A stretch of DNA of 64,000 nt from Paratractidigestivibacter sp963649365. GTDB taxonomy: Bacteria; Actinomycetota; Coriobacteriia; Coriobacteriales; Atopobiaceae. The notes under the pieces were generated by a model. It saw only the letters and a program-made list of their open reading frames with translations, did no database searches and was not told the DNA's origin. The translations under genes and the position numbers were made by a program. Positions 1 through 8,642 of this stretch are shown here, one piece after another. The stretch spans positions 46,151-110,150 of the forward strand of contig CAVJHQ010000001.1 of the NCBI GenBank assembly GCA_963649365.1, written 5' to 3'. Positions within the stretch are counted from its first letter, which is position 1. The number at the start of each line of letters is the position of its first letter.

Positions 1-2
1 CG

Positions 3-230
3 CCCACGCCGTACCTGGGCATGGTCACGGGTGAGGGGACGGACCTCGGCCGCGACGCCGAGGGACGCGCCTGCCTCGTGCGCCTGGGGGCCGACGGGTC
101 CACGGGCGGCGTCGCCGACCGCTGGGACATCGACGCCGGCGCGGCGGGCGGCCACGGCTTCGGCCGGGTGCTCGTGCTGCGCCTGGACGACGGCCGGGAG
201 TTCTATGAGGAGATCGGCCCGGACGAATAG
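3..230 (+). CDS. 3' end of an unrecognised protein (5' end outside window)
   Basis: An open frame runs in from the left edge and stops with TAG at 228-230. The visible 75 residues are rich in Gly, Asp and Ala and end EEIGPDE. The ATG at 21 lies inside the frame, but no ribosome binding site precedes it, so the true start is probably upstream of the window. I do not recognise a domain. About 70 bp separate it from the convergent phosphatase gene. That this is a real coding end is supported mainly by strong G/C at third codon positions. Confidence 0.45.
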   Translation, partial: PTPYLGMVTGEGTDLGRDAEGRACLVRLGADGSTGGVADRWDIDAGAAGGHGFGRVLVLRLDDGREFYEEIGPDE

Positions 231-302
231 GCGCCGCCGCCGTGCCAAGACGGGCATCGGGCCGCGCCGCACCCTCTAACCCGGCGGGCCCTTCACGCGG
301 TC

Positions 303-929
303 CTACCGTGCGGCTATGAAGTCGTCGGGACTTGTGGCGAGCGTGGGCTCGTATATCTCGACGAGCGAGAAGGTCCGGTCCTCCTCGTCGAACTCGTAGG
401 TATACACACAGCAGTTGGCCAGGTGGCGGGGCGCCTCGACGCGCGCGAGCGCGGCCCAGCGGTTGCGGAAGATGCGCCCGCACGTTCCGTGGGAGACGAC
501 GAGCACGTCGCGGGCGTCTTCGGCGAGCATGAGACGCTCGATTGCGGCGCAGACGCGCCGCTCGACGTCGTCCTCCGACTCGCCGCCGAGGGGAAGGAAG
601 CTGTCGCGGAAGGGGCTCTTCGGCTCGTCGGCCATGTGCTTCTTGCCGTCCAGGGACCCGAAGCTTATCTCCACGAGGCCCGGCTCGAGCTCGTAGGCGC
701 CGCGGGCGTAGACGGACGGCAGGGCGCAGGCGAGCGTCTCGAGGACGCGGCCCTTCGGCGAGCAGTGCACGTGGTCCGGCTCTATCCCTGCGTCGGCCAT
801 GTGCGCGCCGGCCTCGGCGGCCTGCCTCCGGCCGAGCTCGGTCAAGGGGGAGTCGGCGCGCCCCTGCCAGCAATCGGCGACGTTCAGCTCGGTTGCGCCG
901 TGCCGCATGAAACGCAGATACTTGGTCAT
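303..929 (-). CDS. Histidine phosphatase family protein (phosphoglycerate mutase-like)
   Basis: A 208-residue cytoplasmic phosphatase or mutase of the histidine phosphatase superfamily. The phospho-acceptor motif RHG is at residues 9-11 (FMRHGATELN). The second catalytic histidine sits in VVSHGTCGRI near residue 147, and the family acidic residue lies in the LVEISFGSLDG segment, where the family usually has E(x)FG(x)xEG. Length fits single-domain members such as CobC/GpmB. The ATG at 929 is preceded on the minus strand by AAGGA about 7 nt away. It is transcribed divergently from the HAD gene at 1005. The substrate cannot be read from sequence: alpha-ribazole phosphatase is unlikely without cobalamin genes nearby, so a broad-specificity phosphatase is the safer call. 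Confidence 0.85.
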   Translation of the reverse strand: MTKYLRFMRHGATELNVADCWQGRADSPLTELGRRQAAEAGAHMADAGIEPDHVHCSPKGRVLETLACALPSVYARGAYELEPGLVEISFGSLDGKKHMADEPKSPFRDSFLPLGGESEDDVERRVCAAIERLMLAEDARDVLVVSHGTCGRIFRNRWAALARVEAPRHLANCCVYTYEFDEEDRTFSLVEIYEPTLATSPDDFIAAR

Positions 930-1004
930 CGCGGGTCCTTTCGTAAGCTTGTGGCGCGCCTAGTATAGACTTGCGTGCGCGTACTCTATATAAGGAGAAA
1001 CACT

Positions 1005-1835
1005 GTGATCAATAAAGAGCAGGTCAAGCTTGTGGTCGTCGACGAGGACGGCACGTTTCTGGACAAGGGCGGGGAGGACTTCTCGCGCGAGCGTTTCCGC
1101 GCGGTCTTCGGCAGGATGCAGCAGGCGGGCTGCCGCTTCGCCGTCGCCACGAGCAACCAGAGCTTCCAGGTCGAGGACATCTTCGGCGAGCTCGCGCCGC
1201 GCATCTCCGTCATCGCCTCCAACGGCGCCTTCGTTCGCCCGGAGGGCAACGAGCCGCAGCTCAGCGTGGCCTCGTCGGAGGCGGTCGACCGCCTGCTCGC
1301 GGCCCACGCCGCCTATCCGCTCATCCCCCTGTGCGCCGTCTGCGCGCAGGGCGCCTTCGTCGAGCGCGGCGCCGACGCGAGCTTCGTCGACGAGATGACC
1401 ATGTACTCCCACAACATGCGCCAGGTCGCGTCGCTCGCCGACGAGGCGGCGCGCACAGACGTGCTCATGTACTGGTCGCGCGTCGGCGCCCCCGAGCTCC
1501 CCGGCTCGGTCGAGGCCCTGCGCCGCGCGCTCGGGGGCGCCATGGACGTCGTCGACTCCGGCGTGGACGGTTGCCTCGGCTACCTCGACGTCGTGCAGAG
1601 CGGCGTATCCAAGGCCACGGGCGTCCGCGCGCTCATGGATACGTTCGGAATCAACGCGTCGCAGGTCATGGCCTTCGGCGACGCCGGAAACGACGTTGAG
1701 ATGCTGCGCTTGGCGGGCGTCGGCGTGGCCATGGGCAACGGCTCCGACGAGGTCAAGGCCGCGGCCGACCTCGTCTGCGACCCGTGCCGCGAGCAGGGCG
1801 TCCTCAAGGTGCTCGAGGAAGTCTTCGGGAGGTAG
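1005..1835 (+). CDS. Cof-type HAD-IIB family hydrolase
   Basis: A 276-residue cytoplasmic phosphatase of the HAD superfamily, Cof/YbiV type, which usually dephosphorylates sugar phosphates or cofactors such as PLP or FMN. Motif I is DEDGTF at residues 13-18, where the family norm is DLDGTLL, so Glu in second place is slightly unusual. The motif III lysine lies in QSGVSKATG and motif IV is FGDAGNDVEM near residue 220; the cap domain lies between. I chose GTG at 1005 because AAGGAG at 992-997 stands 7 nt before it. The upstream in-frame GTG at 975 has no such site. It is followed after 3 bp by the SGNH hydrolase, so the two are probably one operon. Confidence 0.88.
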   Translation: MINKEQVKLVVVDEDGTFLDKGGEDFSRERFRAVFGRMQQAGCRFAVATSNQSFQVEDIFGELAPRISVIASNGAFVRPEGNEPQLSVASSEAVDRLLAAHAAYPLIPLCAVCAQGAFVERGADASFVDEMTMYSHNMRQVASLADEAARTDVLMYWSRVGAPELPGSVEALRRALGGAMDVVDSGVDGCLGYLDVVQSGVSKATGVRALMDTFGINASQVMAFGDAGNDVEMLRLAGVGVAMGNGSDEVKAAADLVCDPCREQGVLKVLEEVFGR

Positions 1836-1838
1836 CGC

Positions 1839-2912
1839 ATGGACGTGACCATAAGGGCGGACGCCTCGCTCCTCGTCCGCGGCGCCCTGCGCGTCGACGT
1901 CTCGGCCGACGGCTGGGCGCGCCCCTCGCGCTTCACGGCCGCCCAGCTCGCGGAGGTCGGCGGCATCGCCGCCTGGCACCCGCGGCTCTATCGCCAGATG
2001 GCCGCCTGCACCTCGGGGATCTGCCTCGACTTCGTGACGGACTCCGCCCACGTGGCGATCGAGGCCGAGCTCGACCCCATGCCGTCGGGGTCCGCCGCCA
2101 TGGTCGCCGACCTCGTGCGCAACGACCCCTCCGCGCGCGCTCCCTTCGACGGCTTCTCGCTCGTGTGCGAGGGCAAGCGGCTGGGCGGCGCGCGCGTTCC
2201 GGGCGACGACGGCGGGCTCATCTTCGCCCTCGGCTTCGCCCCCGGCAAGAAGCGCCGCGCCCGCATCTGGCTGCCGTGCCTTACGGGCTGCCGCCTGCGC
2301 GGCGTCTACGGCGACGGCTCCTTCATCGAGCCGGCGCCCGCCCCCGAGGGGACCCTCCTCGTCCTCGGCGACTCGATCGCGCAGGGCTTCACCGCCTGCG
2401 ACCCGGCCCTGGCCTGGCCCGCGTTGCTCGCCGGCGACCTCGGCCTCGGGCTCGTCAACCAGGGCATCGGCGGCCAGGTGTTCCAGCCGGGCTCCGTCGC
2501 GGACGCCCCCCGCGCCGTCTCGCCCTCGCTCGTCGTCGTCGAGTTCGGAGCCAACTACCGCTTCGAGCCCTGCCGCGCCGAGGCCGTGGAGCGCGACGCG
2601 CGCGCCTATTTCTCGGAGGTGTGCCGCGCCTGGCCGGGCGTTCCCGTGCTCGCGCTCACGCCGCTGTTCCACACCGAGGCGCTCTACCCGACCCATCCCC
2701 AGAGCTGCTTCGCCGACGTGGCCCGCATCGTCCGGGAGGCGGCCGCGCCCCATGGCCAGGTTTGGCTGGTCGAGGGGGACGGAATCCTTCCCGCCGAGGC
2801 GGCGCTCCTCGCCGACGGGTCCGACCACCCGGGGCCCGAGGGGCAGCGCGTCCTATGCGAAAAATTGAAGGAAAGCGTTACGTTTCTGGCACGTAAAGCC
2901 GCAGGTAACTGA
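1839..2912 (+). CDS. SGNH/GDSL hydrolase family protein
   Basis: A 357-residue two-part protein. The first ~165 residues look like a beta-rich accessory domain (carbohydrate-esterase N-terminal type). The SGNH hydrolase domain follows, with block I VLGDSIAQG near residue 175, block II Gly in NQGIGGQ, block III in VEFGANY and block V DHPG near residue 330, which supplies the catalytic Asp and His. Such two-domain proteins often deacetylate sugars or polysaccharides. No signal peptide is seen, so it acts in the cytoplasm. The ATG at 1839 follows the upstream stop by 3 bp and has GGGAGG just before it. Specific substrate unknown. Confidence 0.85.
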   Translation: MDVTIRADASLLVRGALRVDVSADGWARPSRFTAAQLAEVGGIAAWHPRLYRQMAACTSGICLDFVTDSAHVAIEAELDPMPSGSAAMVADLVRNDPSARAPFDGFSLVCEGKRLGGARVPGDDGGLIFALGFAPGKKRRARIWLPCLTGCRLRGVYGDGSFIEPAPAPEGTLLVLGDSIAQGFTACDPALAWPALLAGDLGLGLVNQGIGGQVFQPGSVADAPRAVSPSLVVVEFGANYRFEPCRAEAVERDARAYFSEVCRAWPGVPVLALTPLFHTEALYPTHPQSCFADVARIVREAAAPHGQVWLVEGDGILPAEAALLADGSDHPGPEGQRVLCEKLKESVTFLARKAAGN

Positions 2913-2977
2913 CGGCTTCAATCGTTTTACCTCCACAAGGCGCCCACAAAGTGAACGAATGAAGAGAAATGAGCTTC

Positions 2978-3005
2978 TTGCCAGGCGCGGCAAAACGGCT
3001 ACAAT
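2978..3005 (+). promoter_or_regulatory. Promoter for the ATP-grasp-like gene
   Basis: TTGCCA at 2978-2983 and TACAAT at 3000-3005, 16 bp apart, lie about 75 bp before the start at 3078. Confidence 0.6.
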
Positions 3006-3077
3006 GCCGTGCCGTTCCGGTGAGCGTTGATTTTCTACCGTTCGCCGAAAAGACGACCCCTCATTTTGGAGGTAAAC

Positions 3078-4217
3078 ATGGCGCAATCCCTCTGTGCCCT
3101 CGAGCGCGAGTTCGCCGGCATCGTCGACTCCCTTCCCGAGGACGACGCGAGCATCGCCAAGGCCGACCGCTACCTCGCGACGACCCACGCCGCCCACCGC
3201 TCCGGATCGCTCCCGTGGTCCGCGACCCCCCGCATCCTCAGCGCGGGCCAGGTCCAGGTCCTCTCGGCCGCGGCCGAGACCTGCGGCTCGATCATGGACA
3301 AGGTCGCTACGCTCTACCTCAAGGACCCCTCCTTCCGCTCCCGCTTCGGCTTCGACGCCGAGGTCGAGCGGCTCACCCTCGTCCCGACCGGCTACGACGC
3401 CATGGTCCCGCTGGCGCGCGTCGACGTCGACTTCTGCGGCCGCACCGGCGCCCTGCAGGTCCGAGGCATCTCGGTCGACGGCTTCACGGGCATGACCGCC
3501 ACCGTCGAGGTCACCCGCGCCGAGCAGATGACCGACGCTTACCGCGAGTTCGCCTCCTCCCACCCGCGCATCGAGTCCTTCGACTCCGTCGACGCCCTCG
3601 TCGAGACCCTGCGCGCCACCTACCGCACCTGGGCCAACGCCAACGCCGGCACCCACCACGCCGAGAGCCCGGCGGTGGGCATCGTGGGCTATCCCGAGGA
3701 GGCCGACCTCGACGAGGTGGCCGATATCTGCGAGCGCATGGCCGAGCAGGGCACGTTCGCGCGCTTCGTCGACATCTGCAGCCTGCGCGTCGAGGAGGCC
3801 TGCGGCCAGTGCCGCCTCGTCGACGACGACGGCCCCATCGCCTGCGTCTACCGCCTGGCCTCCACCGAGGAGATCGCGCGGCGCCCGTGCCCCGGCACGA
3901 AGGCGCTCGTCGAGGCCGCAAGCCGCGGCCTGGCCTGCGTCATCGGCGGGTTCTCGACCTGGAGCTGCGCCACCGACGCGCTCTTCGGCGCCCTGCGCGC
4001 GCCCGAGGCCATGAGCTGCCTTTCCGACGACGAGATGGCCTTCGTCGAGGCCCACGTCCCCGCGCCGGGCTCCGAGTCCTCCGTCGCCGGCGAGCGCCTG
4101 GGCCTCTACGTCTTCGGCGGCAAGCTCGCCGGGGTCTTCCCCGACGGCGCCGATAAGGAGATAATGGGCGAGGGCCGCGGCCACGTGTACCGCGGCTGCC
4201 TCGTCGTCCGCGACTAG
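3078..4217 (+). CDS. Circularly permuted ATP-grasp-like protein, shortened
   Basis: A 379-residue cytoplasmic protein. The start is ATG 3078, with GGAGGT 5 nt upstream. The middle resembles the pre-ATP-grasp part of circularly permuted ATP-grasp enzymes (glutathionylspermidine synthase-like). ARVDVDF with a following VDG stands near residues 115-138, a VGIVGYPEE strand near 200, VYR near 263 and LSDDEMAFVEAHVP near 325; a C-terminal GLYVFGGKLAGVF strand follows. In the family, a long segment holding the ATP-phosphate lysines normally lies between the last two blocks. Here only about ten residues do, so the protein probably cannot bind ATP in the usual way. Family assignment is by eye and moderately sure; function unknown. 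Confidence 0.6.
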   Translation: MAQSLCALEREFAGIVDSLPEDDASIAKADRYLATTHAAHRSGSLPWSATPRILSAGQVQVLSAAAETCGSIMDKVATLYLKDPSFRSRFGFDAEVERLTLVPTGYDAMVPLARVDVDFCGRTGALQVRGISVDGFTGMTATVEVTRAEQMTDAYREFASSHPRIESFDSVDALVETLRATYRTWANANAGTHHAESPAVGIVGYPEEADLDEVADICERMAEQGTFARFVDICSLRVEEACGQCRLVDDDGPIACVYRLASTEEIARRPCPGTKALVEAASRGLACVIGGFSTWSCATDALFGALRAPEAMSCLSDDEMAFVEAHVPAPGSESSVAGERLGLYVFGGKLAGVFPDGADKEIMGEGRGHVYRGCLVVRD

Positions 4218-4254
4218 CGCGGGCGAGTGCGCCGCGCGAGAGGTCTGCGAGCCC

Positions 4255-5499
4255 ATGGTTCAGGTGAACAAACTCGCCCCGGGTCTGACCGGGGAGCTCT
4301 CGGCCGAGGCCGCCCGGGCGGTGCATGAGCGCATCGCCTCCGGCGGCCTCGCGCCGTTCGCCTGCAAGAACGCCTCCGCCATCCGCCGCAGCTCCGCCGA
4401 GCGCGACCGCGACACGCAGGTGCGCCCCGCCTTCGTGCGCGACGCCGAGAAGATCGTCCACCTGCCGGCCTACAACCGCATGTCCGGAAAGACGCAGGTC
4501 TTCTCCTTCAGGGCCAACGACGACCTGACGCGCCGGGGCCTCCACGTGCAGCTCGTCGGCCGCGTCGCGCGCGACATCGGGCGCGCGCTCGGGCTCAACC
4601 TCGACCTCATCGAGGCCATCGCCTTGGGCCACGACATCGGCCACACGCCGTTCGGCCACGCGGGGGAGCACTTCCTCAACGACGCCTACCACGCCCGCAC
4701 CGGGCGCTGGTTCTTCCACAACGTGCAGTCGGTCCGCGTCATCGACGTGCTCGGCGGCCGCAACGTGAGCCTGCAGACCCTCGACGGCTGCCTCACGCAC
4801 AACGGCGAGTTCGAGCAGCAGGTCTTCGAGACGAGCGGCCTCGCCGAGTTCGACACCTTCGACCGCGTGGTCGGCTCCTGCTGGGAGACCGGCGAGAACG
4901 CCATCGGGCACCTGCGGCCGATGACGCTCGAGGGCTGCGTCGTGCGCGTCTCGGACATCATCGCCTACGTGGGCAAGGACCGCCAGGACGCCGTGCGCGC
5001 GGGGCTTCTTTCCGAGGACGCCTTCGACGACGGCCTCGGCGGCGGCTACAACGCCTGGGCGCTCGCCGCCTTCGTCGCCGACGTGGTGGAGAACAGCGTC
5101 GGCCGCGGGCACATCGCCATGAGCGAGGAGGGCTTCGCCGAGCTCAAGCGCGCCAAGCGCGAGAACTACGAGAAGATCTACGGCGCCGGCGAGGTCTCGA
5201 GCGGCCTCGGGCGCGAGACGGCGCAGCTCTTCGACCGGCTCTACGAGCACGAGCTCGAGGCGCTGCGCGCCGGCGACGAGTCGTCGGCGATCTTCCGCCA
5301 GCACATCCGCGGCTGCGAGCGGCGCCTGGCGCACTACGGCCGCGAGTACGACTGGGAGGACGACCTCGACCAGACCGTGGTGGACTTCATCTCATCGATG
5401 ACGGACGACTACTTCATGGCCACCTGCGAGGCGGTCTTCCCCGAGTCGGCGTCGCTGTTCCCGCTGCGAGGCTACTTCGGCGACGGCGTGAGGCCGTAG
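4255..5499 (+). CDS. HD-domain deoxyguanosinetriphosphate triphosphohydrolase-like protein
   Basis: A 414-residue dGTPase-type HD phosphohydrolase, which cleaves dNTPs to nucleoside and tripolyphosphate and so trims nucleotide pools. The HD motif is GHDIGHTPFGH near residues 125-135; the first His is in TRRGLHVQLV near 99 and a later Asp is in VRVSDIIAY. The conserved N-terminal block RDRDTQVRPAFVRDAEKIVHLPAYNRM, broken here by no gaps, is the usual site around the first substrate contacts. The ATG at 4255 lies 37 bp after the previous stop. No clear promoter is visible in that gap, so co-transcription with the ATP-grasp-like gene is possible. Confidence 0.88.
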   Translation: MVQVNKLAPGLTGELSAEAARAVHERIASGGLAPFACKNASAIRRSSAERDRDTQVRPAFVRDAEKIVHLPAYNRMSGKTQVFSFRANDDLTRRGLHVQLVGRVARDIGRALGLNLDLIEAIALGHDIGHTPFGHAGEHFLNDAYHARTGRWFFHNVQSVRVIDVLGGRNVSLQTLDGCLTHNGEFEQQVFETSGLAEFDTFDRVVGSCWETGENAIGHLRPMTLEGCVVRVSDIIAYVGKDRQDAVRAGLLSEDAFDDGLGGGYNAWALAAFVADVVENSVGRGHIAMSEEGFAELKRAKRENYEKIYGAGEVSSGLGRETAQLFDRLYEHELEALRAGDESSAIFRQHIRGCERRLAHYGREYDWEDDLDQTVVDFISSMTDDYFMATCEAVFPESASLFPLRGYFGDGVRP

Positions 5500-5577
5500 G
5501 CGCGGGTCGCGCCGCCGATGCCGAGAAGCGCCTCGCGGCGATCCTCTCCAGCCGGCATCTCGCGTCGTTACATGTAG

Positions 5578-5583
5578 TACAAT
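5578..5583 (+). promoter_or_regulatory. -10 element of rarA, implying a leaderless mRNA
   Basis: TACAAT at 5578-5583 ends only 7 bp before the rarA ATG, so transcription would start at or within a base or two of the start codon. No -35 hexamer is convincing. Confidence 0.55.
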
Positions 5584-5590
5584 CGTTCCC

Positions 5591-6961
5591 ATGGATACCT
5601 TGTTCACGCGCATAGAGACGAGCCGCCGCAACGACAACGCGCCGCTCGCCGCCCGCATGCGCCCGCGCACGCTCGACGGCTACTACGGCCAGGAGCAGGC
5701 GGTGGGCGAGGGCTCGTGGCTGCGCCGCGCCATCGAGCACGACACGCTCTCGTCGGTCATCCTCTACGGGCCCGCGGGCACGGGGAAGACGACCCTCGCC
5801 CGCATCGTCGCGAACACCACGCACGCCGAGTTCGTCGAGGTAAGCGCCATCACCGGAACGGTCAAGGACCTTCGGCGGGAGATCGAGGCCGCCGAGAGCC
5901 GCCTGCTCACGCAGGGCCGGCGCACCATCCTGTTCGTGGACGAGATCCACCGCTTCAACCGAAGCCAGCAGGACGCGCTGCTGCACGCGGTGGAGGACCG
6001 CACCGTCGTCCTCGTCGGCGCCACCACCGAGAACCCCTATTTCGAGGTCAACTCCGCCCTCATCAGCCGCAGCAGGATCGTTGAGCTGAGGCCGCTCGAC
6101 GACGACTCGATCGGCCGCATGCTCGACCGGGCGCTCGCGGCCCCCGAGGGCCTCGCCGGCGCCTTCACCCTCACTCCCGGGGCGAAGGCCGAGATCGTCA
6201 AGCTCGCCGGGGGAGACGGGCGGTCGGCCCTCACCTCGCTCGAGCTCGCGAGCCAGATGGCCGCGCCGGCCGACCCCGGCGCCCCCGCGCCCTCGGCCGC
6301 CTCCCCGGTGGACATCACCGCCGAGCACGTGCTGGAGGCCAACCCCCGCCGCGGCCTTCCCTACGACAAGTCCGGCGACATGCACTACGACGTCATCAGC
6401 GCCTTCATCAAGTCGATGCGCGGCAGCGACCCGGACGCCGCGCTCTACTGGCTCGCGCGCATGCTCGACGCCGGCGAGGACCCCAAGTTCATCGCGCGGC
6501 GCATCATGATCGCCGCCTCGGAGGACATCGGCAACGCCGACCCGCAGGCCCTTCTCGTCGCCGAGGCCGCCTTCCGCGCGGTCGAGGTCATCGGCATGCC
6601 CGAGTGCCGCATCAACCTCGCGCAGGCTGCCCTCTACAACGCCCTCGCGCCGAAGAGCAACGCCGCGGAGGCGGGCATCGACGCCGCGATGGCCGAGGTG
6701 AGGCAGGGCCCGCGCCGCGAGGTCCCCAACTACCTGCGCGACCGCCACCGCCCCGGCTCCGAGGAGTACGGCGCGTATCTCTACCCCCACAATTACCCGG
6801 GCGGCTGGGTGGAGCAGCGCTACCTCCCCGAGGGGCTCGAGCGGGGCGCCTTCTACGCGCCGAGCCCGCGCGGCTGGGAGGCCTGGCGCGTGGACGCACT
6901 CGGGCGCGACGTCGCCGAGGAGCGCGAGGCCCGGGAAGGCGGGGCCAAGGGCCAGGCGTAG
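5591..6961 (+). CDS. rarA: Replication-associated recombination protein A (AAA+ ATPase)
   Basis: A 456-residue RarA/MgsA/WRNIP1-family AAA+ ATPase that acts at stalled replication forks with SSB and RecA. Walker A is GPAGTGKTT near residue 60 and Walker B is ILFVDEIHRF near 117. Sensor 1 is VGATTENPYFEVN and the arginine finger lies in ALISRSR. The C-terminal MgsA tetramerisation region is present (SEDIGNADPQAL, EVPNYLRD, YPHNYPGGWV). Length is normal for the family. No Shine-Dalgarno precedes the ATG at 5591, and a -10 box ends 7 bp upstream, so the mRNA appears leaderless. Confidence 0.95.
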   Translation: MDTLFTRIETSRRNDNAPLAARMRPRTLDGYYGQEQAVGEGSWLRRAIEHDTLSSVILYGPAGTGKTTLARIVANTTHAEFVEVSAITGTVKDLRREIEAAESRLLTQGRRTILFVDEIHRFNRSQQDALLHAVEDRTVVLVGATTENPYFEVNSALISRSRIVELRPLDDDSIGRMLDRALAAPEGLAGAFTLTPGAKAEIVKLAGGDGRSALTSLELASQMAAPADPGAPAPSAASPVDITAEHVLEANPRRGLPYDKSGDMHYDVISAFIKSMRGSDPDAALYWLARMLDAGEDPKFIARRIMIAASEDIGNADPQALLVAEAAFRAVEVIGMPECRINLAQAALYNALAPKSNAAEAGIDAAMAEVRQGPRREVPNYLRDRHRPGSEEYGAYLYPHNYPGGWVEQRYLPEGLERGAFYAPSPRGWEAWRVDALGRDVAEEREAREGGAKGQA

Positions 6962-7043
6962 CCTTTTCGTTTCGGGTTTCGCCGCGGCGCCGCCGGGCTG
7001 CTAGCATGTGGGGCGATCAAACCCCTCATATAAGGAGCCTCCC

Positions 7044-7979
7044 ACGGACCTCTCGCTCGCCACGACCATGCCCGTCATGCTCACCCAGACCGTCGCCATG
7101 TTCCTCATGATGGCCGTGGGCTTCGTCGTTTACCGCATCGGCCTCGTCGACGAGGCCGGCTCGCGCTCGCTCACCAACTTCGCCGTCTACGTCTCGATGC
7201 CCGCCGTCATCCTGCGCACGCTCGCGGGCGCCTTCGACGCCCACAAGCTGCAGGTGGCGGGCATCTCCGCCGCCATCACGCTCGTGCTTCTCGCCGTCTG
7301 CATGGCCTGCGTGCGCGTGGCCTACGGCGCGCGCGGCGACGGCATCGGCAAGGCGGGCGTCGTCGTCTCGAACATGGGCTTCATCGGCGTGCCTCTTACC
7401 CAGGCGGTCGTGGGGGAGGACTACGTCTTCTACATCTCGGTGAGCATGGCCGTCCAGACCGTCGTGATCTGGACCTACTCGGCCTACGTCATAACGCGCG
7501 ACGCGTCGGTCCTCGACGCGAAGAGGATCGCGACGAACCCGGCGATCGTCGCCATCGTGCTCGGGTTCGTGCTCTTCCTTCTCTCCATAGACCTCACGGG
7601 CGTGCCCGGCGCCCTCGTCGACGGCATGGCCGACATGAACACCGGCCTTGCCATGGTCGTCCTGGGCATCTATCTGGCGCAGGCCGACCTCGGCGGCATC
7701 GTCCGGAACCTCTCCGTCTACAAGGCGTGCCTCCTGCGCCTGGTCGTGACGCCGGCGCTCTCCGTCCTCGTGCTCATGCTCGCGCCCGTGGAGCCCGCCG
7801 TGAAGACGACGCTGCTCATCGGCTTCATCTGTCCGTGCGGGACCACCGCGGCCACGCTCTGCCAGATCTTCGGCAAGGGGGACTACCGCTACGCGGCGGG
7901 CATGGTCGCGATGTCGACCCTGCTCTCGGTGGTCGCCATGCCGCTCATGCTCATGGCCGGGCTCGTTGCCTTCGGCTGA
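7044..7979 (+). CDS. AEC family transporter (auxin efflux carrier type permease)
   Basis: About 310 residues with roughly ten hydrophobic segments, in the AEC/BASS-like fold used for export or uptake of organic acids such as malate. Visible family features are the N-terminal segment with MAVGFVVYRIGLV, the NMGFIGVPL motif near residue 115, and the C-terminal IGFICPCGTTAATLCQIFG block. The start is uncertain. AAGGAG at 7032-7037 is ideally placed for an ACG codon at 7044; the first good ATG is at 7068, too far from that site. The GTG at 7008 lies before it. I give 7044 as the position set by the ribosome binding site. Substrate unknown. Confidence 0.8.
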   Translation, partial: TDLSLATTMPVMLTQTVAMFLMMAVGFVVYRIGLVDEAGSRSLTNFAVYVSMPAVILRTLAGAFDAHKLQVAGISAAITLVLLAVCMACVRVAYGARGDGIGKAGVVVSNMGFIGVPLTQAVVGEDYVFYISVSMAVQTVVIWTYSAYVITRDASVLDAKRIATNPAIVAIVLGFVLFLLSIDLTGVPGALVDGMADMNTGLAMVVLGIYLAQADLGGIVRNLSVYKACLLRLVVTPALSVLVLMLAPVEPAVKTTLLIGFICPCGTTAATLCQIFGKGDYRYAAGMVAMSTLLSVVAMPLMLMAGLVAFG

Positions 7980-7996
7980 CGCCGTTTGGGTAGAAT
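7966..7996 (+). promoter_or_regulatory. Promoter of the DUF948-sigma factor operon
   Basis: TAGAAT at 7991-7996 is a clear -10, with TTGCCT at 7966-7971 as a 19-bp-spaced, weak -35 inside the end of the transporter gene. The start codon follows at 8055 after GGAGGCG. Confidence 0.5.
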
Positions 7997-8054
7997 AGGA
8001 CGCATTGCGGGCCCGGCCCGCCCAGCCTGAAGACCCCTATATGGAGGCGCACGA

Positions 8055-8627
8055 ATGGATTACCTGAACATCGCGCTCATCGTCCTTGCCGTCGTGGCCG
8101 TGTGGGCCGTCGTCGAGATCGCCCTCGCCGTCCGCTCCGCACGCAGGAACATCGAGGAGGTGTCCGCCTCCGCCAACGAGGTCATCGCGCAGGCCCAGCC
8201 CATTGTGGCCAAGCTCGACGGCATGGTCGACGAGCTCGAGCCCGCCGTCAAGCAGGTGGGCCCCATCGCCCTCAAGGCGAACGCCGCGATGGACTCCGCC
8301 AACGCCTCGCTCGCCAGCGTGAACGCCATCCTCTCGGACGTCTCCGCCGTCTCGGGCACCGCCGCCGGCGTGACCGAGGCCGTCAACGGGGCGGTCTCCG
8401 GCGCCGCCAACTCCGTGGCCAACGCGGTAAAGAGGGTCGCCGGCCGCGTCGCCGACGAGTCCCCGGCGCTCGCCGAGGCCGCGGGCTCCCGCGACGAAGG
8501 CTCCGTGACCATCCCCGAAGGGGCCTCCAAGCCCGCGCCCAAGGCCGAGCGCAAGCCGACCTCCTACGTCGTCTACGGCGAGAAGCCCGCGGCCGCGGAC
8601 GGCGAGCCCGCCGGCAGCGCCGAGTAA
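8055..8627 (+). CDS. DUF948-like membrane protein
   Basis: A 190-residue protein with one N-terminal membrane segment (about residues 5-24). A long Ala/Val/Asn-rich helical region follows (about 30-150) with the repeated SAN, ANA and VNA steps typical of DUF948 (YtxG-like) proteins, and then a charged Lys/Pro/Ala-rich tail. In Bacillus, YtxG is a general-stress protein under SigB. Here the gene sits 15 bp before an RsbW-like gene and a SigB/F-type sigma factor, so a stress link is plausible but inferred. ATG 8055 has GGAGGCG 5 nt upstream. Biochemical role unknown. Confidence 0.7.
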   Translation: MDYLNIALIVLAVVAVWAVVEIALAVRSARRNIEEVSASANEVIAQAQPIVAKLDGMVDELEPAVKQVGPIALKANAAMDSANASLASVNAILSDVSAVSGTAAGVTEAVNGAVSGAANSVANAVKRVAGRVADESPALAEAAGSRDEGSVTIPEGASKPAPKAERKPTSYVVYGEKPAAADGEPAGSAE

Positions 8628-8642
8628 GGGAGGGGAGAAGAG

